From Carboxylicivirga sediminis (GTDB taxonomy: Bacteria > Bacteroidota > Bacteroidia > Bacteroidales > Marinilabiliaceae), in the NCBI RefSeq assembly GCF_018156225.1, contig NZ_JAGTAR010000011.1, positions 62,001-126,000 of the forward strand: DNA of 64,000 nt, written 5' to 3'. Numbering within the stretch: the first letter of the stretch is position 1; each line of letters begins with the position of its first letter. The notes beneath the pieces were generated by a model that did no database searches, was not told where the DNA came from, and saw only the letters and a program-made list of their open reading frames with translations. The position numbers and the translations under genes are program-made. Of the stretch, positions 7,516-16,864 are shown piece after piece.

Positions 7516-8226
7516 ATGGGACGCGCGTTTGAATACAGAAAGGCCTCGAAGCTTAAGCGCTGGGGAACGATGGCCAAGACTTTTACAAAGATCGGAAAAC
7601 AAATAACCATGTGTGTGAAAGAAAGCGGGCCTGATCCGTCTAGTAATTCGCGATTACGTGTGTTAATTCAAAATGCCAAGGCCGCTAACATGCCAAAAGA
7701 TAATGTTGAGCGTGCCATTAAGAAAGCAACTAGCAAAGATACAGCAGATTATAAGGAGGTGGTGTACGAAGGTTATGGACCTTTCGGAACTGCATTTATG
7801 GTTGAAACAGCAACTGATAACACAACCCGTACCGTTGCTAATGTTCGCTCATACTTTAATAAATATGGCGGTTCGCTTGGAACAAGTGGCTGCGTAGATT
7901 ATATGTTTGAGCACAAATGCAACTTTAAGGTGGTCATGAAAGAAGGAGTTGACCTTGAAGAGTTGGAGCTTGAGCTGATTGATTTTGGTGTTCAGGAGAT
8001 TTTTGAGGATGAAGGATTTATCATGATTTATGGTGACTTTGAGGGATTTGGGCCTATACAAAAGTACCTGGAGGATAATGGGTTTGAAATTGAAAATGCC
8101 GAGTTTGAGCGTATACCACAGGATACAAAAGAATTGACTGCTGAGCAGATGGTGGAGATTGATAAGTTGCTGGCAAAATTTGAAGAAGATGATGATGTAA
8201 CCAACGTCTTCAATAACATAAAGTAG
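7516..8226 (+). CDS. yebC: YebC/PmpR family protein (TACO1-type)
   Basis: Protein of 236 residues, usual length for the family. It begins MGRAFEYRKASKLKRW, a Bacteroidota variant of the YebC start (MAGHSKW...), and has the family block SNSRLRVLIQNAKAANMPKDNVERAIKKA followed by YEGYGPFGTAFMVE and TDNTTRTVANVRSYFNKYGGSLG. The C-terminal acidic domain (ELTAEQMVEIDKLLAKFEEDDDV...VFNNI) is complete. Classical annotation calls these transcription regulators. Recent work on the family, including mitochondrial TACO1, points to a role at ribosomes during translation of proline stretches. It appears monocistronic, with its own promoter and terminator. Confidence 0.93.
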   Translation: MGRAFEYRKASKLKRWGTMAKTFTKIGKQITMCVKESGPDPSSNSRLRVLIQNAKAANMPKDNVERAIKKATSKDTADYKEVVYEGYGPFGTAFMVETATDNTTRTVANVRSYFNKYGGSLGTSGCVDYMFEHKCNFKVVMKEGVDLEELELELIDFGVQEIFEDEGFIMIYGDFEGFGPIQKYLEDNGFEIENAEFERIPQDTKELTAEQMVEIDKLLAKFEEDDDVTNVFNNIK

Positions 8227-8246
8227 ATAGCTTAAAAAAAATAGTG

Positions 8247-8281
8247 AGCGGTAATCTGAACATTTCGGGTTACCGCTTTTT
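8247..8281 (+). terminator. Terminator after yebC
   Basis: Inverted repeat AGCGGTAA / TTACCGCT (extendable by two pairs including one G-U) followed by TTTTT. Confidence 0.8.
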
Positions 8282-8399
8282 ATTTTAATGAGTTTAATCA
8301 ATATGTGATAGTATTGCTGTAAAGCATGAGATATGTTCTTGCATATTGATGGTGAGATATGTACTTTTCAATCAGAAATTCAAATAAAATTATTATACC

Positions 8400-9770
8400 A
8401 TGCAAGATTTAAAACAATACATTGAAGACAACAAACAGCGATTTTTAGATGAGTTGTTTGAACTAATTCGAATCCCTTCTATTAGTTCGAAGCCGGAACA
8501 TAAAGATGATATGTACCGTTGTGCTGAGATGTGGAAAAAGTTATTGCTTGAAGGTGGTGCTGATAAGGCAGTAATAATGGAGACAGAAGGAAATCCTGTT
8601 GTTTACGGTGAAAAAATATTGGATGCATCATATCCTACTGTTTTGGTGTATGCTCACTATGACGTGCAGCCTGCAGAACCATTAGAGTTGTGGACAACAC
8701 CTCCTTTTGAGCCGGAAGTTCGCGATGGAAAAATATATGCTCGTGGAGCTGATGATGATAAAGGACAGGGCTTTATGCATACTAAGGCGTTTGAGTACCT
8801 GGTAAAAACTGACCAGCTGAAGTGTAACGTTAAGTTTTTAATTGAAGGGGAAGAGGAAGTAGGATCGCCAAGCTTGCCAAAATTCTGTGAGGAGAATAAA
8901 GAGCTGTTGAAGTCAGATGTAATTCTGGTTTCGGATACAGGTATGATTGCGCCTGATGTTCCTACCATTACAACGGGATTGCGTGGTCTGTGTTACTGGG
9001 AAGTTGAAGTTACTGGTCCTAATCGTGATTTGCACTCAGGTTTATTCGGAGGTGCAGTGGCTAACCCTATCAATGTGTTGGCTAAAATGATTACCCAGAT
9101 GGTGGATGAGAACGGGCATATAACTGTTCCTGGCTTCTACGATGATGTTGTTGAAATCTCTGATGGCGAACGAGCCATGATGGCAAAAGCGCCATATAGC
9201 GAAGATGCCTACAAAAAAGCATTGGATGTTGAAGAGCTGGCTGGAGAAAAAGGTTTTACAACTAATGAGCGTACAGGTATTCGTCCTTCGTTCGATATTT
9301 GCGGTATATGGGGTGGTTATACAGGCGATGGAGCTAAAACTGTATTGCCATCTAAGGCTTATGCTAAGATTTCTTCTCGTTTGGTGCCAGATCAGGATCA
9401 TGAAAAGATTGCTGAGTTATTCTGTAAACACTTCGAATCGATAGCACCAAAGAGTGTAAAAGTGAATATTAGGCACCTACATGGTGGACAGGCCTATGGT
9501 TGCCCAATTGATTTACCAGCGTACAAGGCTGCTGAAAAAGCTTGTGAGGAAGTATATGGAGAGCGTCCTGTACCTGTGCGAAGTGGAGGGTCGATTCCAA
9601 TTATCTCTGATTTTGAGCGTATTTTAGGTGTAAAATCTGTATTAATGGGATTTGGTTTGGAGGCTGATGCTATTCACTCACCAAATGAGAACTTCCCATT
9701 GGAGCAGTTCTTTAATGGTATAAATACAATTCCATATTTCTACAAATATTTTGCAGAATCAGGTAAATAA
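8400..9770 (+). CDS. M20 family metallopeptidase (dipeptidase, carnosinase type)
   Basis: Cytoplasmic zinc dipeptidase of the M20/M28 clan, 456 residues, which is usual for the CNDP-type subfamily. Visible active-site blocks are VLVYAHYDVQP (first zinc His, catalytic Asp), ARGADDDKGQG (bridging Asp), IEGEEEVGSPS (general-base Glu and zinc Glu) and the late zinc His in ADAIHSPNENFPL. No signal peptide is visible, so it should act in the cytosol on imported di- or tripeptides. It stands alone, with a terminator just behind it. The exact substrate cannot be read from sequence. Confidence 0.92.
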   Translation: MQDLKQYIEDNKQRFLDELFELIRIPSISSKPEHKDDMYRCAEMWKKLLLEGGADKAVIMETEGNPVVYGEKILDASYPTVLVYAHYDVQPAEPLELWTTPPFEPEVRDGKIYARGADDDKGQGFMHTKAFEYLVKTDQLKCNVKFLIEGEEEVGSPSLPKFCEENKELLKSDVILVSDTGMIAPDVPTITTGLRGLCYWEVEVTGPNRDLHSGLFGGAVANPINVLAKMITQMVDENGHITVPGFYDDVVEISDGERAMMAKAPYSEDAYKKALDVEELAGEKGFTTNERTGIRPSFDICGIWGGYTGDGAKTVLPSKAYAKISSRLVPDQDHEKIAELFCKHFESIAPKSVKVNIRHLHGGQAYGCPIDLPAYKAAEKACEEVYGERPVPVRSGGSIPIISDFERILGVKSVLMGFGLEADAIHSPNENFPLEQFFNGINTIPYFYKYFAESGK

Positions 9771-9832
9771 TTATTTGAGGATTGATGGTGCTCCTTAGGG
9801 GTACTATTATATAAATATTGATTTTTTATAAG

Positions 9833-9867
9833 AGGCTATCCGTTTTGTAATGGGTGGCCTTTTTTTG
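9833..9867 (+). terminator. Terminator after the M20 dipeptidase gene
   Basis: Imperfect stem AGGCTATCC / GGGTGGCCT (G-U pairs) followed by a run of seven T. Confidence 0.7.
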
Positions 9868-10015
9868 TAGTAGTTCTTTATATAGTATTTTTAGGTGCTT
9901 TATTTTAGGGGTGTGAAAGTGTTAGAGTTTAAAATGGTGCGAATAACCCCTGAAAAATCAACTAAAAACTACTGAAAAAATAAAAAAATACATTTTGAGT
10001 ATTAAAAAATGATGG

Positions 10016-10041
10016 TTGAATAAGAAAAAAGTATATTTTTG
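10016..10041 (+). promoter_or_regulatory. Probable promoter of the type III glutamine synthetase gene
   Basis: A -7 box TATTTTTG lies at 10034-10041, with a TTG at 10016-10018. The 15-base spacing is a little shorter than the usual about 19, so the -33 part is uncertain. The ATG follows 32 bases after the box. Confidence 0.45.
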
Positions 10042-10073
10042 CTCCTGCTAACTCGATAAAAAAATAAAAGATT

Positions 10074-12263
10074 ATGGCACAATTAAGATTTCGGGCGCTG
10101 TCAGAAATGATGAACAGAGAGCCAAAAGAAGTAACATTTCCTTCAGCAAAGGCAACTGATTACTATGGTGAATTAGTATTTAACAAAGAGGCAATGTCTA
10201 AGTACTTGTCACGTGATGCTTATGAAGCCGTTAAAGAAGCTATTGATAAAGGAGACGCTATTGATAGAAAAGTAGCAGATAATGTTGCTTCAGGGATGAA
10301 AGCCTGGGCTATGGAACGCGGTGCAACTCATTATACGCACTGGTTTCAGCCATTAACTGACGGAACAGCAGAAAAACATGACGGTTTCATCGACTATGGT
10401 GACAACGGTAATATGATTGAAGCATTTTCAGGTAAATTACTTGCTCAGCAAGAGCCAGATGCATCATCTTTCCCATCAGGCGGTATTCGTCAAACATTTG
10501 AAGCACGCGGTTATACAGCGTGGGATGTGTCATCACCAGCATTTATTATCGGAACCACTCTTTGTATTCCAACGGTATTTATTTCATATACAGGTGAAGC
10601 ATTAGACTATAAAACACCATTCCTGAAAGCTTTGGCGGCTGTTGATAAAGCAGCTGTTGGTGTAGCTCAATATTTCGACAAGGATGTTAGAAAAGTACAT
10701 ACAAACTTAGGCTGGGAGCAGGAGTATTTCCTGATTGATCAGGCTTTATATCAGGCGCGTCCTGACTTAATGGTGACTGGTCGTACGTTGATGGGACACT
10801 CATCTGCAAAAGATCAACAGTTAGATGACCATTACTTTGGTTCTATTCCTGAGCGCGTAGGTAAATTTATGATTGAACTGGAAATCGAATGTCATAAATT
10901 AGGTATACCAGTTAAAACTCGTCACAACGAGGTAGCGCCTAACCAGTTCGAGGTGGCTCCAATTTTTGAAGAGGCTAACCTTGCGAATGATCACAACCAG
11001 CTATTAATGGATGTGATGAAGCGAGTGGCTCGTCACCACAAGTTCGAAGTTATTTTACACGAGAAGCCATTTGCTGGTATTAACGGTTCAGGTAAGCACA
11101 ATAACTGGTCATTACAAACCGATAAGGGCGTTGTGTTATTAGCACCAGGTAAAAACCCTAAAGGTAATCTGCAGTTTTTAACTTTTGTAGTTAATGCTAT
11201 TGCAGCTGTATATAAGAGCCAGGATTTATTGCGTGCTTCTATCTTAACCGCTTCTAACAGTCACCGTTTGGGTGCTAATGAGGCTCCTCCTGCAATTATC
11301 TCAGTATTTACAGGTTCTCAAATTGCAGATATGCTGGATAACCTGGCTGAGCGTATTACAGATCAGAAGATGACGCCAGACGAGAAAACGGCTCTTAAAT
11401 TAGGTATTGGGCGTATTCCTGAGATTTTATTGGATAATACAGACCGTAACCGTACTTCTCCATTTGCTTTCACTGGAAACCGTTTCGAATTCCGAGCGGT
11501 AGGTTCTATGACTAACTGTGCAGCACCTTTAACTGCTTTAAGTGCAGCCATGGCTGTTCAGCTTGAGGAGTTTAAAAAGGATGTAGACGCGCTTATTGAA
11601 AGTGGTGTTAAGAAAGATGAAGCTATCTTCCAAACCATTAAGAAGGTGATTCTTGAGTCGAACCCAATCCGTTTTAACGGTGATGGTTACTCAGAGAAAT
11701 GGAAAGAAGAAGCAGCCAAGCGTGGCTTAACAAATATTACTTCAGTGCCTGAGTCTTTATCTAGATACTTGGATAAGGCATCGAAAGATATCTTGGTTGA
11801 AACAGGTGTGATGTCGGCTCGTGAGCTGGAAGCTCGCGTTGAGGTAGAGATGGAGAAATTCACCAAAAAGATTCAGATTGAAGCGCGTGTCTTAGGTGAT
11901 TTAGCAATTAACCACATTGTACCAACAGGTATTCAGTATCAAACTGAACTGATTCATAATGTGCAGGGTATGCGCGATATCTTTGATGAGAAGGAATTCA
12001 AAGAGTTAGCAGGTGCACGTAAAGAACTGATCAAAACTATTTCTGGTCATATTTCAGCCATTAAAGCTAAAACTGCTGATATGATTGAGGCGCGCAAGAA
12101 GTGTAACGTTATTGAGTCGGAAACTGAGAAAGCATATGCTTACGACAAAGAAGTTCGTCCTTATCTGGATGAGATTCGTTACCACATCGATAAGTTGGAA
12201 TTGATTGTTGATAATGAGATGTGGCCATTACCAAAGTACCGCGAATTATTATTCTTCAGATAA
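10074..12263 (+). CDS. glnN: Glutamine synthetase type III
   Basis: ATP-dependent ligation of ammonia to glutamate, the main nitrogen-assimilation step. The 729-residue length is diagnostic for the type III (GlnN) enzymes of Bacteroidota and cyanobacteria, against about 450 for type I. Visible blocks are GGIRQTFEARGYTAWD near residue 135, RHNEVAPNQFEVAPIFEEAN near 282, GINGSGKHNNWS near 340 and NRTSPFAFTGNRFEFRAVGS near 460, the last containing the catalytic loop. A long C-terminal helical domain (about 530-729) is specific to type III. It is flanked by its own promoter and terminator. No PII or ammonium transporter gene is adjacent. Confidence 0.97.
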   Translation: MAQLRFRALSEMMNREPKEVTFPSAKATDYYGELVFNKEAMSKYLSRDAYEAVKEAIDKGDAIDRKVADNVASGMKAWAMERGATHYTHWFQPLTDGTAEKHDGFIDYGDNGNMIEAFSGKLLAQQEPDASSFPSGGIRQTFEARGYTAWDVSSPAFIIGTTLCIPTVFISYTGEALDYKTPFLKALAAVDKAAVGVAQYFDKDVRKVHTNLGWEQEYFLIDQALYQARPDLMVTGRTLMGHSSAKDQQLDDHYFGSIPERVGKFMIELEIECHKLGIPVKTRHNEVAPNQFEVAPIFEEANLANDHNQLLMDVMKRVARHHKFEVILHEKPFAGINGSGKHNNWSLQTDKGVVLLAPGKNPKGNLQFLTFVVNAIAAVYKSQDLLRASILTASNSHRLGANEAPPAIISVFTGSQIADMLDNLAERITDQKMTPDEKTALKLGIGRIPEILLDNTDRNRTSPFAFTGNRFEFRAVGSMTNCAAPLTALSAAMAVQLEEFKKDVDALIESGVKKDEAIFQTIKKVILESNPIRFNGDGYSEKWKEEAAKRGLTNITSVPESLSRYLDKASKDILVETGVMSARELEARVEVEMEKFTKKIQIEARVLGDLAINHIVPTGIQYQTELIHNVQGMRDIFDEKEFKELAGARKELIKTISGHISAIKAKTADMIEARKKCNVIESETEKAYAYDKEVRPYLDEIRYHIDKLELIVDNEMWPLPKYRELLFFR

Positions 12264-12297
12264 TAGATAATTCCAGAAAGAGAATCTACAAAAATAA

Positions 12298-12326
12298 AGG
12301 TCGCAGCTTTGGTTGCGACCTTTTTT
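12298..12326. terminator. Bidirectional terminator between glnN and elbB
   Basis: Perfect eight-base stem AGGTCGCA / TGCGACCT with T-runs on both sides (TTTTTT on the + strand, TTTATTTTT on the - strand). The flanking genes converge here. Confidence 0.85.
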
Positions 12327-12349
12327 ATCATTTCATCAGAAGCCTTTTA

Positions 12350-13006
12350 TTAAGCCATTTCTAATACTGCTTTTACTACATTTTCAGCACCTTCGGCTAT
12401 CTGCAGAATGTTGGCATCAAGCATGTAGCAAGGGGTTGTGGCAATTTTATTGGCTTCATCAACAATCACTTCTCCGTGGTTAGTGGTCATATGGTTACCG
12501 CCCATGGCTTCAATAGCCTGTGCAGTGCCTTCATCCTGCCCAATAGTAACGGTTACATCGCCCAATATTTTTGCAATTACAGCCGGCGCAATGCATAAGG
12601 CGCCAATGGGCTTACCTGCTGTATGTGTTTCTCTGACTGCTCGTTCTGTTTCAGCTTCAACATTGCAGTTGGGCCCATCAAAGGCCACGGTGCTCAGGTT
12701 TTTTGCAGCTCCAAAACCGCCTGGCAAAAGCAAGGCATTAAAATTTTTGGCCGCATATTCGCTTAATGGCTTAATAGAACCGCGGGCAATGCGAGCAGCT
12801 TCTACCAGTACATTTCTTGTTTCATTGCTTGGCTCACCTTTCAGGTGGTTAATGACATGGTGCTGGTCCACGTCTGGTGCAAAAATGGTGTATTCGGCAC
12901 CCTGTTTGGCAATGGCCAGCAGTGATAGTACTGATTCGTGAATTTCAGCCCCGTCATATACGCCGCATCCCGAAAGAATGACGGCTACTTGCTTTTTTGT
13001 TGTCAT
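12350..13006 (-). CDS. elbB: ElbB-type glyoxalase of the DJ-1/PfpI superfamily
   Basis: A 218-residue protein. The start at 13006 (MTTKKQVAVILSGCGVYDGAEIHES) is preferred over the ORF start at 13066 because the family normally begins a few residues before the first beta strand. Family marks are VILSGCGVYDGAEIHE, LLLPGGFGAAKNLS and the nucleophile elbow IGALCIAPAVIAKI with the reactive Cys. The length agrees with E. coli ElbB (217). ElbB acts on glyoxal in vitro, and the older name is 'enhancing lycopene biosynthesis protein'. The physiological role is uncertain. It appears monocistronic and converges with glnN. Confidence 0.93.
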   Translation of the reverse strand: MTTKKQVAVILSGCGVYDGAEIHESVLSLLAIAKQGAEYTIFAPDVDQHHVINHLKGEPSNETRNVLVEAARIARGSIKPLSEYAAKNFNALLLPGGFGAAKNLSTVAFDGPNCNVEAETERAVRETHTAGKPIGALCIAPAVIAKILGDVTVTIGQDEGTAQAIEAMGGNHMTTNHGEVIVDEANKIATTPCYMLDANILQIAEGAENVVKAVLEMA

Positions 13007-13237
13007 AGTTAAACTGTTTTTAGGAATTAAATTTACAATAAATAACGCATCTGTGCGAATGTGCACAATAGTTATGCATACGCGCTGCTACAGCGAATCA
13101 TTAGCGTGGACGTAAAAGAATGATTATTCTACATCATTAAATCTTTTAGGAATGAGCAGTGCATGAGTTGCTGTTTATGGTTGAGCTTTACAATCAGAGA
13201 CAAAACGATTATTTTAGAACTCTTAAATAGTAGGATA

Positions 13238-13777
13238 ATGGAAACGCGCAACAAAGTATTTATTGCAACGAGTATAGATGGCTGTATCGCCGACCGTAAT
13301 GGCGAGCTTGATTGGCTGTATAGTGTACCCAATCCTGAAGGATTGGATATGGGGTACAATGATTTTATCAGTGGTGTGGATGCCATTGTGATGGGACGCA
13401 GTACATTTGAAACCGTATGCGGCTTTGATTGTGAATGGCCCTATCGTATCCCTGTCTTTGTTTTGAGCCAAACTCTGCAAGAAATTCCTGAAGCATACAA
13501 GGATAAAGCCCAATTGGTTAAAGGAGATTTGCAGGATGTTGTTCGGCAACTCAATAATAAAGGCTATATGCTTCTATATATTGATGGCGGTAAAACTATT
13601 CAGAGTTTCCTGAAGGAAGATTTGATTGATGACCTTATTGTTTCTACTATTCCGGTAGTGTTGGGCGGAGGTGCACCATTGTTTGGTACTACCAGCGAAG
13701 CGTTGAATTTTGAGTTAGTCAGTTCTCAGCTTTATCTCGATAACGTGACTCAGATTCATTATCGTCGGAAGCGATAA
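13238..13777 (+). CDS. Dihydrofolate reductase family protein (RibD C-terminal-like reductase)
   Basis: A 179-residue protein. The ATG at 13238 is chosen because the first strand (METRNKVFIATSIDGCIAD) begins there; the 25 residues upstream are not family-like. Pattern of the RibD_C/DHFR-like fold: IATSIDGCIAD, DAIVMGRSTFETV, DGGKTIQSFLKEDLIDDLIVSTIPVVLGGGAPLF. These residues form the NAD(P)H-binding reductase core. No deaminase domain is present, so it is not RibD itself. It belongs to the YwjB/YyaP-type stand-alone reductases, whose substrates are unknown. It is monocistronic and convergent with the M16 protease gene. Confidence 0.88.
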   Translation: METRNKVFIATSIDGCIADRNGELDWLYSVPNPEGLDMGYNDFISGVDAIVMGRSTFETVCGFDCEWPYRIPVFVLSQTLQEIPEAYKDKAQLVKGDLQDVVRQLNNKGYMLLYIDGGKTIQSFLKEDLIDDLIVSTIPVVLGGGAPLFGTTSEALNFELVSSQLYLDNVTQIHYRRKR

Positions 13778-13778
13778 C

Positions 13779-13817
13779 AAAAAAAAGCAACCCATGTGTG
13801 AGTTGCCTTTCTTTTGT
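13779..13817. terminator. Bidirectional terminator between the reductase and M16 protease genes
   Basis: Short stem GCAAC / GTTGC with a ten-base loop, flanked by A8 on the left and TTTCTTTT on the right, so it has a T-run in both directions. The stem is only five clear pairs. Confidence 0.6.
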
Positions 13818-13829
13818 TGAGAAATGAAC

Positions 13830-16646
13830 TTAGTCCTCTTTTGGAACAAATACCACTTCAATTTTATCGGCATTCTTAAAGAACTGCTTAGTCAGTTTTT
13901 TAATATCCTTCGATGTCATGTTTTCCACAATATCCTCATAGTTTTCTGCCAGTGCCATGTTTGTGCCATTCACATAGTAGCCGTAGATATTGTTCATCCA
14001 ATAGCTGTTTTGTTCCTTGCTCTCAGCACGGCTCTTCAGCATATTCTTGCGCGTTTTATCAAGGTCTTCGCTGGTAGCCCCTGCCTTTATTAGCTTATCT
14101 ATTTCTGCATATACCAAAGGAATCAAGTCTTTGGCCCGTTCAGGATCGCAGTCGAATTGAATGGTTAAATCGCCTTCAGCTTGCGGAAACTGGTTGGTTG
14201 ATGCACGAACACCTACACCATATGTGCCACCTTCTTTTTCGCGAATGCTTTCGGTATAGCGTAGGTTAAGAACTGCACTGACGAACGACATGCCAATTCT
14301 ATTTTCTGGAGTATAGGCGAGCTTTCCATTGTAAAAAATCTGAACAGTTGCCTTGGGTTCTGTCAGTTTCACAGGTATTGTCTTTTTAGTAACACCTTTT
14401 GGACCTTTTACCTTATTATCTACCCAGTTTTCCTGGTTGTTATCAGAAGTAATTGCACCAAGATATTTAGCTGCCAGCTCTTTGGCGGCAGTTTCTTCAA
14501 TATCACCCACAATAAAGAAGGTGAAGTCAGCAGCATTGTTAAAGCGCTCTTTATAAATTTCCTCCATGCGCTCAAACGAAACCTTTTGCAGGTAATCGGC
14601 ATCAAAAATTAGACTTCTCTCGTGGTAGTTGGTTCTGATTTGGCTGATACTGTCCTGCATTATCTTTTTAGGGTTGTCGCCCATGTTGGCCACATACGCC
14701 ATATAACGTGCCATTAAGGCGTTGTAGGCTTCTTCGTCGAAGCGTGGTTGTTCAAAGTGCAGGTAGGCCAGCTGCATCATGGTTTCAAAATCCTCGGTGC
14801 GGCAGCTACCATTAATGCCTTCTGATAGTCCGCCAATGTTGAAACCAACACTGGCTTTTTTGCCGGTAAGTGCTTTTTTAAGTGCAATGGCATCGAAGTT
14901 ACCAATACCAAAGGCTGGTACAAAGTCTGATGTCATATTTACCGATGGCAGGTCTGCCACTCCGTAAAGCGATGAGCCTCCTTTACTATAGCTCGAAAGG
15001 GCTACTTGGTTCTTGTTATAGTTGGCATATCGATATACTACTTTAGTATTGTTGCTTAGCGTCCATTCAACGGCATCAAAATCATCCAACTGACGTTCCG
15101 AAACGATTTTGCCTTCTACAGGAAGCTCTTCAACTAATGATGAACTAACTGCTTCGTCAACATAGGCCTCAATGTTGCTGCTGTTGGCTACCTTCTCAAT
15201 GATAGCAAATGCTTGTGCCTGATTAAGGTGCTGTACACCCTCTTTGTCCGGACCTGATACGATGATAACGCGGTCCTCATCAGTGTACTGGCTGTTGAAA
15301 TAAGCTGATAACTCATCTGCTGTGATAGAAGGGATAACAGCCTGAGCAAATTTATATTCATACTCAATGCCCGGCATTGGTGTATTTTCAAGGTATAAAC
15401 TAGCTATTTCTTTACAGTAGCTGTCGTGGTTAATTTTATCTCTTTGCTTGTAATAGTTTTCATATCCCAGCAACATTGATGCTTTTGCACGCTCAAGCTC
15501 GCCCTCGGTAAAACCATGGCGTTTTACACGTTCTACTTCAGTGACGATGGCTTCAAATGCTATCGCTTCTTCATTTTCTTTGGCTGTGGCGCTGATGCTC
15601 ATCAGGCTTACTGTACGCGGATAGTCAGAGAAACCTACTGAGCCATTAATGAATGGGGGATTCCCTTTTTGCAGTAGTTCGCTTATACGTGCCGAAATCA
15701 TGCTACGGATAAGGCTGCGCTTGTAGTTTGTTTTAAGCGTGTTATGATTTTTATTTTCTGCTGCCACCGCCTCATGGCGGATGTACATTGCTATACTTGA
15801 TTGTGGGTTTTCCTTATCAAGAGCTAAAGCAAAAGTAGGTTCGGCTTTAGGTGCAACTTTCACTTCGTATCGTTCCAATGCTTTGTCTACTGCAGGTATT
15901 TTTGAGAATAACTTGATAACCTTTTGTTCCATTTCTTCGGCATCGAAATCTCCCACAATAGCGATGGCTTGCAAATCGGTACGGTACCAGTCGTGGTAGA
16001 AACGGCGCAACTCATCATACTCAAAACCTTTAATCACATCCAACTCTCCAATGACGTCGCGCTCGGCATATTTCGAATTGTTTAAAAGGGCAGGCATCAT
16101 TTGCGTACGTGTTCGAAAGCCGGCATCGCGGCGCGTGCGCCATTCTTCTGATATGACACCACGTTCGGCATCAATCTCTTCTTCATCCAATGAAAGGTAG
16201 TTCGACCAATCGTGTAATATTAATAGGCAGGTATCCATAAGTCCTGATGGTCCAACCGGAACATTGGAAATGTTGTAGACAGTTTCATCCTGAGCTGTAT
16301 ATGCATTGATATTGCGACCAAAGGCAATACCGTGTTTTTCGAGGGTAGATATTACTTCTTTGTCAGGAAAATGTTTGGTGCCATTAAAGGCCATGTGCTC
16401 TAAAAAGTGAGCCAGTCCATCCTGTGAATCATCTTCCAGAATGGCTCCTACGTTCTGGATAATGTAAAAACTGGCACGTTCTTTTGGCTCCTGATTATGA
16501 CGAATGTAGTAAGTCAGACCATTATCTAATACGCCAGTTCTTACATCCGGGTCAACAGGAACTGGGGCATTCAGGTCATACTGCTGCGCCATTGTTGAGT
16601 TCGCAAACAAACCTATAACTGCGACAAGTAGTACTAATTGTTTCAT
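13830..16646 (-). CDS. M16 family zinc metalloprotease (pitrilysin/insulinase type), exported
   Basis: Predicted periplasmic protease of 938 residues. The start at 16646 is chosen because it begins a typical signal peptide (MKQLVLLVAVIGLFANSTMA); the ORF could open at 16736 but then the signal would be internal, and a -7 box lies at 16751-16758. The inverted zinc motif HFLEH (H80, E83, H84) sits in GLAHFLEHMAFNGT, with the later acidic motif (DEEEIDAERGVISEEW) supplying the third ligand. Two M16 halves are present: the active N-terminal half and an inactive C-terminal half ending in ENMTSKDIKKLTKQFFKN. Length is usual for the single-chain M16 proteases of Bacteroidota. Its substrate is unknown; peptides from the envelope are likely. 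Confidence 0.93.
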   Translation of the reverse strand: MKQLVLLVAVIGLFANSTMAQQYDLNAPVPVDPDVRTGVLDNGLTYYIRHNQEPKERASFYIIQNVGAILEDDSQDGLAHFLEHMAFNGTKHFPDKEVISTLEKHGIAFGRNINAYTAQDETVYNISNVPVGPSGLMDTCLLILHDWSNYLSLDEEEIDAERGVISEEWRTRRDAGFRTRTQMMPALLNNSKYAERDVIGELDVIKGFEYDELRRFYHDWYRTDLQAIAIVGDFDAEEMEQKVIKLFSKIPAVDKALERYEVKVAPKAEPTFALALDKENPQSSIAMYIRHEAVAAENKNHNTLKTNYKRSLIRSMISARISELLQKGNPPFINGSVGFSDYPRTVSLMSISATAKENEEAIAFEAIVTEVERVKRHGFTEGELERAKASMLLGYENYYKQRDKINHDSYCKEIASLYLENTPMPGIEYEYKFAQAVIPSITADELSAYFNSQYTDEDRVIIVSGPDKEGVQHLNQAQAFAIIEKVANSSNIEAYVDEAVSSSLVEELPVEGKIVSERQLDDFDAVEWTLSNNTKVVYRYANYNKNQVALSSYSKGGSSLYGVADLPSVNMTSDFVPAFGIGNFDAIALKKALTGKKASVGFNIGGLSEGINGSCRTEDFETMMQLAYLHFEQPRFDEEAYNALMARYMAYVANMGDNPKKIMQDSISQIRTNYHERSLIFDADYLQKVSFERMEEIYKERFNNAADFTFFIVGDIEETAAKELAAKYLGAITSDNNQENWVDNKVKGPKGVTKKTIPVKLTEPKATVQIFYNGKLAYTPENRIGMSFVSAVLNLRYTESIREKEGGTYGVGVRASTNQFPQAEGDLTIQFDCDPERAKDLIPLVYAEIDKLIKAGATSEDLDKTRKNMLKSRAESKEQNSYWMNNIYGYYVNGTNMALAENYEDIVENMTSKDIKKLTKQFFKNADKIEVVFVPKED

Positions 16647-16750
16647 TTGATTAGTTTTTTTAGCTCCCATATCAAGTTCGATGGGAAAATAATGTTTAAT
16701 GACTGAAATGGGACAAGTCTTTGTAGAATTAGTCAATTGCTTGACGGCAA

Positions 16751-16758
16751 CAAATATA
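16751..16758 (-). promoter_or_regulatory. -7 box of the M16 protease promoter
   Basis: On the - strand this reads TATATTTG, an exact TAnnTTTG match. It supports a transcription start near 16745 and a leader of about 100 bases before the chosen ATG at 16646. Confidence 0.5.
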
Positions 16759-16807
16759 TCCTTTTTAGACGGACAGAAAACATGATTATTTGCACGGCAA
16801 TAACAAA

Positions 16808-16843
16808 GCCCTCAGCCAGTTTATTAGTAAACTGGCTGAAGGC
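16808..16843 (-). terminator. Terminator after the octaheme cytochrome gene
   Basis: Stem TCAGCCAGTTTA / TAAACTGGCTGA with a four-base loop, extended by three more pairs after one mismatch; TTTGTTATT follows on the - strand. It closes the cytochrome operon. Confidence 0.8.
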
Positions 16844-16864
16844 CTATGCTTTAAAGCGTTATGT

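Larger units (their letters stand above)
9771..10073. other. Intergenic region with terminator and glnN promoter
   Basis: The first 100 bases hold the dipeptidase terminator, and the last 60 hold the probable promoter of the glutamine synthetase gene. The AT-rich middle (about 9870-10010) shows no coding frame and no clear structure. Confidence 0.5.

Noticed and set aside
7849-8301. 150-residue - strand frame across yebC
   Set aside because: Antisense to yebC, Leu/Ile/Lys/Phe-rich, and it begins within the gene terminator.
12438-12941. 167-residue + strand frame inside elbB
   Set aside because: It is antisense to a well-supported ElbB gene and has a composition typical of shadow frames (Ser/Ala/Pro-rich).
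13163-13237. N-terminal extension of the RibD-C reductase
   Set aside because: The residues before METRNK do not fit the family, and the first beta strand begins at the chosen start.
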